The notes below the pieces were generated by a model. It searched no databases, was not told where the DNA came from, and saw nothing but the letters and a program-made list of their open reading frames with translations. Positions 59,664-64,000 of a stretch of DNA of 64,000 bases are shown here, one piece after another. The DNA is from Oscillospiraceae bacterium (GTDB lineage: Bacteria > Bacillota > Clostridia > Oscillospirales > Oscillospiraceae), in assembly GCA_022800755.1 (NCBI GenBank), contig JAAWQX010000002.1, positions 124,001 to 188,000 on the forward strand. Reading direction: 5' to 3'. Both the position numbers and the translations under genes were made by a program. Each line of letters opens with the position of its first letter. The stretch's first letter is position 1.

Positions 59664-60641
59664 TTACTCCACGTCCAGTTTCGTGCTTTCCAGGTCCAAA
59701 CGGACGACCGTACCTTCCCCCAGCGTAGAATCGATGGTCAGCCGGTGCCCGAGATTTTCCATGACCCGGCGGCTCAAATACATTCCAATTCCGCTGGCCC
59801 GCTTGTCCCTGCGCCCATTATACCCGGTAAAGCCCTTTTCAAACACCCGGGGCAAATCTTCCGGCGCGATACCAATGCCCGTATCCCGGATACAAAGCGT
59901 CTTTTCCGGCTCCAGCGTAATGGAAATGCTGCCGGAGGGCGTATATTTCAGCGCGTTGGACAGCACCTGGTCAATGACGAACAGCAGCCATTTTTCGTCC
60001 GTGAGCACCTGGCAGTTCAGGGGCTCGTACTCCAGTTTGATTTTCTTTTGGATAAACTGCCCGGCATATCTCCGCACCGCCTGACGCACGATGCCATCCA
60101 GTTCATAGGCACGGAGCATGTAGTCCGTGGAATCCGCGTCCAGCCGCAGATAGCACAGCACCATCTCCACATATTGCTCGATGCGCTGCAATTCGGTTTG
60201 CAGCTGCGCCTGCTGGGGGCCGTCTTCCCGCTGGAGCAGCAGACCCATGGCAGCGATGGGGGTCTTGATCTGGTGCGCCCACAGGGTGTAGTATTCCACC
60301 ATGTCGGAGTACCGCGCGTCCGAATGCTCCTGGAGCCGCTGCTTTTCTTCCATCAAACACCGCAGCAAGTCCTGATAGTCCCGCTCCAGCAGATGGGCGG
60401 GCATGGGCAAATGGTCCGTGCTGACCGTCACCTCATGGCGCAGGCTTTGCAGCAGCCGGTGCCGGCGGTAGAATCCCGCGCAGTCCGCCGCCAGGACGAC
60501 CGCGCCCAGCACCGCGCATAATCCGGCGCCGTAGCCCACTGCGTACAGCGGCGCGTGGTACAGCGTGAACACCGTGGCGAAGATCAGCCCGAACGCAAGG
60601 AAAAGCAGCAGCGTTTTCCAGCGGTATTTCAGATAAGCCAC
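59664..60641 (-). CDS. BceS-like intramembrane-sensing histidine kinase
   Basis: A 325-residue kinase with two membrane helices near the N-terminus (about 10-28 and 32-53) and almost no external loop, the hallmark of intramembrane-sensing kinases. The phospho-acceptor His123 is in LWAHQIKTPIAA; N box NALKYTPSG, G boxes DTGIGIAPEDLPRVFEKG and ASGIGMYLSRR follow. Such kinases receive their signal from the BceAB transporter, encoded downstream. It lies 12 bases after the regulator gene. Confidence 0.93.
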   Translation of the reverse strand: MAYLKYRWKTLLLFLAFGLIFATVFTLYHAPLYAVGYGAGLCAVLGAVVLAADCAGFYRRHRLLQSLRHEVTVSTDHLPMPAHLLERDYQDLLRCLMEEKQRLQEHSDARYSDMVEYYTLWAHQIKTPIAAMGLLLQREDGPQQAQLQTELQRIEQYVEMVLCYLRLDADSTDYMLRAYELDGIVRQAVRRYAGQFIQKKIKLEYEPLNCQVLTDEKWLLFVIDQVLSNALKYTPSGSISITLEPEKTLCIRDTGIGIAPEDLPRVFEKGFTGYNGRRDKRASGIGMYLSRRVMENLGHRLTIDSTLGEGTVVRLDLESTKLDVE

Positions 60642-60653
60642 CCGTTTCCCTCC

Positions 60654-61325
60654 TTACCCGATCATATAACCCATACCCTTTTTCGTCACGATAAACTCCG
60701 GCAGCCCCGCCGCATCCAGCTTCCGGCGCAGGCGGGCGATGTTCACTGTGAGGGTGTTTTCGTCAATGAAACTGTCCGTCTCCCACAGCCGCATCATGAG
60801 CGTATCCCGGCTCACCACCGTGCCTTGGTGCTCCAAAAGGGTCTGCAAGATTCGGCAGTCGTTTTTTGTCAGAGGGATTTTTTCTCCCTGATACACCAAG
60901 CTCGCGTCCTCCGGGTGGAACACCGCGCCCCGGTGCTCGTAGGACGGGCTTTGGGCCACGTAGTCATAACTCCGGCGCAGCAGCGCCTGGATTTTCGCCA
61001 TCAGCACGTTCATATCAAAGGGCTTGGCGATGAAATCGTCCGCACCCATGTTCATGGCCATGACCATGTTCATATTATCCGCGGCCGACGAGACAAATAC
61101 GATGGGCACGCTGGAAATTTTCCGGATCTCCCCGCACCAGTGATAGCCGTTGAAAAACGGCAGGGCCAGGTCCATAAGCACCAGATGGGGGTCCACCGCC
61201 CGGAACGCCGCGAGGACCTCATGAAAATCCTCCACGCAATGGGCTTCCAGCCCCCAGCTGTCGATATGCTGTTTCATCGCCCCGGCAATCACGGGGTCAT
61301 CTTCCACTAAGAGGATACGGTACAT
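60654..61325 (-). CDS. BceR-like OmpR-family response regulator
   Basis: A 223-residue regulator with a receiver domain (phospho-acceptor Asp52 in LVLMDLALPFFNG, Lys in FIAKPFDMNVL) and a winged-helix DNA-binding domain of the OmpR type. It should bind the TNACA-N4-TGTAA-like site at 59648-59661 and induce the transporter genes. GGGAGGGAAG precedes the ATG. Confidence 0.94.
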   Translation of the reverse strand: MYRILLVEDDPVIAGAMKQHIDSWGLEAHCVEDFHEVLAAFRAVDPHLVLMDLALPFFNGYHWCGEIRKISSVPIVFVSSAADNMNMVMAMNMGADDFIAKPFDMNVLMAKIQALLRRSYDYVAQSPSYEHRGAVFHPEDASLVYQGEKIPLTKNDCRILQTLLEHQGTVVSRDTLMMRLWETDSFIDENTLTVNIARLRRKLDAAGLPEFIVTKKGMGYMIG

Positions 61326-61355
61326 CGGCTTCCCTCCCGAACATGCTTTTGGGCT

Positions 61356-61384
61356 ATTGTAGCACAGCCCGCCCGGTTCGGCAA
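61356..61384 (-). promoter_or_regulatory. promoter of the BceRS-like genes
   Basis: On the minus strand TTGCCG (61379-61384), 17 bases, TACAAT (61356-61361), about 30 bases before the regulator start. Confidence 0.65.
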
Positions 61385-61392
61385 GGCTTAGA

Positions 61393-61431
61393 CAAAAAGA
61401 AGGCGCGGCCCCCGTCAGAGCGCCGTGCCCA
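61393..61431 (-). terminator. terminator of the dehydrogenase-SLC13 gene set
   Basis: On the minus strand GGCACGGC and GCCGCGCC (one G-U pair) close a 12-base loop and run into TTCTTTTTGTC. Confidence 0.75.
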
Positions 61432-61437
61432 TGCTTT

Positions 61438-61659
61438 TTATTCAGGTTTTCGGAAGTGGTTTCCCAGCCACATCCCCAGCAGCGCCCCCAGAGACGCCAG
61501 CGGCACCGGATAACCGAGAATCCAGCCTACAAGCCCGCCCAGGGCCAGTCCGGCGGCAACGCCCACAGCCGCATAGGTCTTTACCCCGTCGTCGGGCTGC
61601 CTGGCATGGGAGCCTTCTCCCATTTCCCGCTCCCAATACCGCTTATTGTACTCAAACAT
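61438..61659 (-). CDS. small glycine-zipper membrane protein
   Basis: A 73-residue protein with a charged N-terminus (FEYNKRYWEREMGEG) and two close hydrophobic segments rich in glycine (VGVAAGLALGGLVGWILGY and LASLGALLGMWLGNHF). The spacing of glycines suits tight helix packing. No family recognised. It follows the SLC13 gene after 35 bases and may be an accessory subunit, which is inference. AAGGAAG lies upstream of the chosen ATG. Confidence 0.6.
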   Translation of the reverse strand: MFEYNKRYWEREMGEGSHARQPDDGVKTYAAVGVAAGLALGGLVGWILGYPVPLASLGALLGMWLGNHFRKPE

Positions 61660-61694
61660 GCCTGTATCCACTTCCTTTCATGCAAGTTCCCGCT

Positions 61695-63101
61695 TTAAAG
61701 CACGCCGAACAGCTTCCACCACGGGATAATGATGACCACGACGAATACCACATACAGCAGGAATTTGAAGGTATTCATCTTGATAAAGTCTTTCATGGAC
61801 CAGTACCCAAAGGAGAAGAACATGAGAGACGGCGCCGCCTCATAGGGCAGCAGGATGTAATCGGTGGACTGGATGAGCGTATACGCCGCGGACAGCGGAT
61901 TGATGCCGATGTTCACGGACAGGCTCGCCAGCGGCACCGCCAGCGCCGCCATGATGCCCAGCGGAGTCATGATGAAGTTCGCCGCATAGCAGATCAGGAT
62001 GATGCCCAAAATCGCCGCCACGGGGCCCACGCCGCTGAGAATGGGAGACATCACGTCAACGATCAGCGTCCCCAGCCCCAGATAGCTGCCGACTGTGCCG
62101 AGGCCCAAAAACGCCACCGTCAGGAAGGTCATGCCCATGTCCACGCTCTTGATGGACTTGGAGGTGCCCACTTCGATGCCGGGCAGGAAGTACAAAAACG
62201 GCACGACCATGAACGCGTAGTTCATATTCCAGCCGGTAAAGCCGCAGGACAGCAGGTAGACCAGCAGGCCCACGGTGATGAGGGCGGCTTTCTTTTCCCG
62301 CTTGGAATCCCGGAATTTACCCAGGCTCTCATACTGCATCTTGATCTCTTCCAGAGACCCCAGGGGGTGCATATTCTTCGTCTTGTAGATCTTCGTGAAC
62401 AGGAAGATCAGCAGCGCCGCGAACAGGATGTGCGGCAGGTTATGCAGCGTATAGCCGCCCACGGTGATATTGAAGCCCTCCACCACCTGGGCAAACCCGC
62501 TGGACACGATGCCGCAGGCGCCGGGCGCGTACACGAAGTTCCGGCAGCCCACCACGCCGGTCAGACCGGCGATCATAATCAGGCCGCCCTCTTTGGAATT
62601 GGGTTTCAGTTCCAGAGATTTGCAGATACCAAACACCAGCGTCGCCGCGATGGCGAACGCGTTGCAGAACGTGATGATCGCGGCCAGCACCGTGCCGATA
62701 TACACGCCCCACACCACACCGGTGAAGCTGCCGCCCAGCTTAATGACCGACCAATAGGAGATCCGGCGGATCAGTCCGCATTCGTCCAAAACCTGGGCCA
62801 GCACGAAACAGCCCACCAGGGTGTAGGCCATTTCCTGGGTCCAGCAGCCAAAAGCCACCTCCAGCGGCGCCACGCCGCACACATAGTACAGCACGCACAC
62901 CAAACAGCCGGGGATCAGCGGATTGAACAGGTCGAACGCCACCGACAGGATCATCCAAAGGGTGATGGCGATATATGTGCGGATGGGGCCGGTAAAGGTC
63001 TCACCCACGGGAATAAACATAATCAGAGTCGGAAGCGCAAACGTGATGATCCATGACCACAGGCTTGCGGATCTTCCATCAACAGTGATCCGTTTTGTCA
63101 T
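61695..63101 (-). CDS. SLC13/DASS family anion permease
   Basis: A 468-residue membrane protein with about 12 helices, two re-entrant repeats and paired substrate-site motifs (CNAFAIAATLVFG and the C-terminal ICYAANFIMTPLGIMAAL). This resembles the SLC13 divalent anion:sodium symporters that carry succinate, tartrate or related carboxylates. GGAGGTAAAC stands before the ATG. It is downstream of a zinc alcohol dehydrogenase, so uptake and oxidation of one hydroxy acid or polyol is a reasonable guess. Confidence 0.85.
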   Translation of the reverse strand: MTKRITVDGRSASLWSWIITFALPTLIMFIPVGETFTGPIRTYIAITLWMILSVAFDLFNPLIPGCLVCVLYYVCGVAPLEVAFGCWTQEMAYTLVGCFVLAQVLDECGLIRRISYWSVIKLGGSFTGVVWGVYIGTVLAAIITFCNAFAIAATLVFGICKSLELKPNSKEGGLIMIAGLTGVVGCRNFVYAPGACGIVSSGFAQVVEGFNITVGGYTLHNLPHILFAALLIFLFTKIYKTKNMHPLGSLEEIKMQYESLGKFRDSKREKKAALITVGLLVYLLSCGFTGWNMNYAFMVVPFLYFLPGIEVGTSKSIKSVDMGMTFLTVAFLGLGTVGSYLGLGTLIVDVMSPILSGVGPVAAILGIILICYAANFIMTPLGIMAALAVPLASLSVNIGINPLSAAYTLIQSTDYILLPYEAAPSLMFFSFGYWSMKDFIKMNTFKFLLYVVFVVVIIIPWWKLFGVL

Positions 63102-63163
63102 AGTTTACCTCCACATACCTCAATGATTGTTCACAATATTCCTTCTCTTTTTTTCATGGATAT

Positions 63164-64000
63164 TCAGTCCATCACGGCTACCAGCCGTCTGGTCAGACCG
63201 CCCTGACGCAGCCGGTCCAGCCCCGCGGGGATCTCGTCAAAGCTGATGACCTCCGTCCGGGGCACCAGATCGCCGGAGGCGATCATACGGTACAATTCCT
63301 CGATATCCTCGCAGTCTCCGCCGCCGCTGCCGATGAGCCTGCGGCGGTTGTTGATGAGGTCATAGGCGTTGCACTCGGACATGGTCGCCATACCCACCAG
63401 AACGACCCGGCCGTACTCCGCCACCGCGTTGATGGCTTCGCTGGTGGTAGTCTCGCCGCCGGCAAAGTCCACGATCATCTCGCAGTTGAATTCTTTCAGC
63501 TCTTTGGGGGTGGATACCGCCGCTTTCGCCCCCATATCAAGGGCGATTTTCTGTGCTTCCGGGTTCCGGGTCGCCACATAGACCTCCCCGCCCTTGAGCA
63601 CCGCGGCGCGCACGCCCCACTGCCCCAGACCGCCGATGCCGATGATGCCGATCTTCGTCCCCGGTTTCATGCCGCCGGCCACCATAATGGCGTGATAAGA
63701 CGTCATGCCGGCGTCCGTCGCCGCGGCGGCGTCCACAAAGGAAACGCCCTCCGGGATATGCACCAGCCGTTCTTCCGGCGCGACAGCTTTCGTAGCGTAA
63801 GCGCCGTCCCGGCCGAAATAGCTGGGATTTTGCCCCCTGGAATCCTTCGTGGGGCACACGCCCACCCGGTCGCCTACCTTAAAGTTCTTCACCTCGGACC
63901 CCACCGCAGAGATCAGCCCCGCGAATTCATGCCCAAGGTAGGTATTCGGCCAGACCAGATTCTGCCAGGATTCATCGTCCAAAGCCCCCACATCCGAGTG
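63164..64000 (-). CDS. zinc-dependent medium-chain alcohol dehydrogenase, 5' end missing
   Basis: The gene runs off the right edge; 279 residues are visible. The first read HSDVGAL, the zinc-binding region that usually follows a Cys at the catalytic metal, then LGHEFAGLISAVG with the His/Glu ligands, VGDRVGVCPTKD, and the NAD(P)-binding GIIGIGGLGQWG. The structural four-cysteine lobe of many relatives is not present; that region reads VCPTKDSRGQNPSYFG. It oxidises an alcohol or polyol with NAD(P); the substrate is unknown. A GTG at 63991 is not the real start because homology continues past it. Confidence 0.88.
   Translation of the reverse strand, partial: HSDVGALDDESWQNLVWPNTYLGHEFAGLISAVGSEVKNFKVGDRVGVCPTKDSRGQNPSYFGRDGAYATKAVAPEERLVHIPEGVSFVDAAAATDAGMTSYHAIMVAGGMKPGTKIGIIGIGGLGQWGVRAAVLKGGEVYVATRNPEAQKIALDMGAKAAVSTPKELKEFNCEMIVDFAGGETTTSEAINAVAEYGRVVLVGMATMSECNAYDLINNRRRLIGSGGGDCEDIEELYRMIASGDLVPRTEVISFDEIPAGLDRLRQGGLTRRLVAVMD

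Noticed and set aside
61425..63056. 543-residue open frame on the + strand opposite the SLC13 permease
   Set aside because: His/Gln/Arg-rich reverse translation of a membrane protein; no domain and no start signal.

Overview
The window is a 64 kb stretch of a GC-rich chromosome from a spore-forming, low-GC-lineage Gram-positive bacterium. The best fit is a member of the Clostridia, probably Oscillospiraceae-like; the genus cannot be fixed from the sequence alone. The main grounds are sporulation genes (yunB, a 22-codon spoVM, a SipL-type SPOCS/LysM protein), the Bacillus/Clostridium-type gene order yicC-remA-gmk-rpoZ-priA-def-fmt-rsmB-rlmN-stp-prkC-rsgA, a CdaA/CdaR pair, a BceRSAB-type module and an S-layer-homology surface protein. 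Almost everything is housekeeping or conserved core. I see no prophage, insertion sequence, CRISPR array, tRNA or rRNA gene, and no non-coding stretch longer than about 300 bases apart from the RNase P RNA.

Layout. 1-5.2 kb (+): end of a GyrI-like gene, a TfoX-N protein, secG, a bioY-birA operon behind a BirA-type operator, rplU-rpmA, a lipoprotein and obgE. 5.2-17.0 kb (-): acyltransferase and acyl-CoA ligase, a small acidic membrane protein, then an operon reading murD, two M42 peptidases, a methionine gamma-lyase-like PLP enzyme, yunB, ligA and a DUF2156 gene. 17.0-17.5 kb (+): rnpB with an enlarged P12 region. 17.6-21.2 kb: a leucine-rich-repeat/SLH surface protein divergent from a 56-codon ribbon-helix-helix gene, yebC and a small exported protein. 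21.3-23.1 kb (-): sipL, spoVM and a 53-residue membrane protein. 23.2-37.4 kb (-): about 15 closely packed genes from cdaA to rsgA that look like one transcription unit, linking c-di-AMP synthesis, translation maturation (def, fmt, rlmN, rsmB, rsgA), PriA, omega, Gmk and the PrkC/Stp kinase-phosphatase pair. 37.5-41.4 kb (-): lysA, ispD, ispF, a DUF3343 protein and a cysteine desulfurase. 41.6-47.6 kb (+): glgB-glgA and a GH13 enzyme. 47.7-51.8 kb (+): a four-gene GldFG-like ABC export system. 52-55.2 kb (+): a ClC channel, a TSUP permease and a P-loop ATPase whose second half has lost its P-loop. 55.2-56.7 kb (-): a J-domain protein with a cysteine-rich tail and a DUF5685 protein. 56.8-61.3 kb (-): a BceRS two-component system with its BceAB transporter and a BceR-type box. 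61.4-64 kb (-): a small membrane protein, an SLC13 permease and a truncated zinc alcohol dehydrogenase.

The most interesting points are: the very small spoVM next to sipL and just downstream of rsgA, as in Bacillus synteny; the missing Prp protease together with an unextended L27; the degenerate half of the tandem P-loop ATPase; the hairpin covering the DUF3343 ribosome binding site; the enlarged P12 of RNase P RNA; and the divergent RHH/surface-protein pair with an inverted repeat between them. No wholly new multi-gene system stands out, and I have not forced one.
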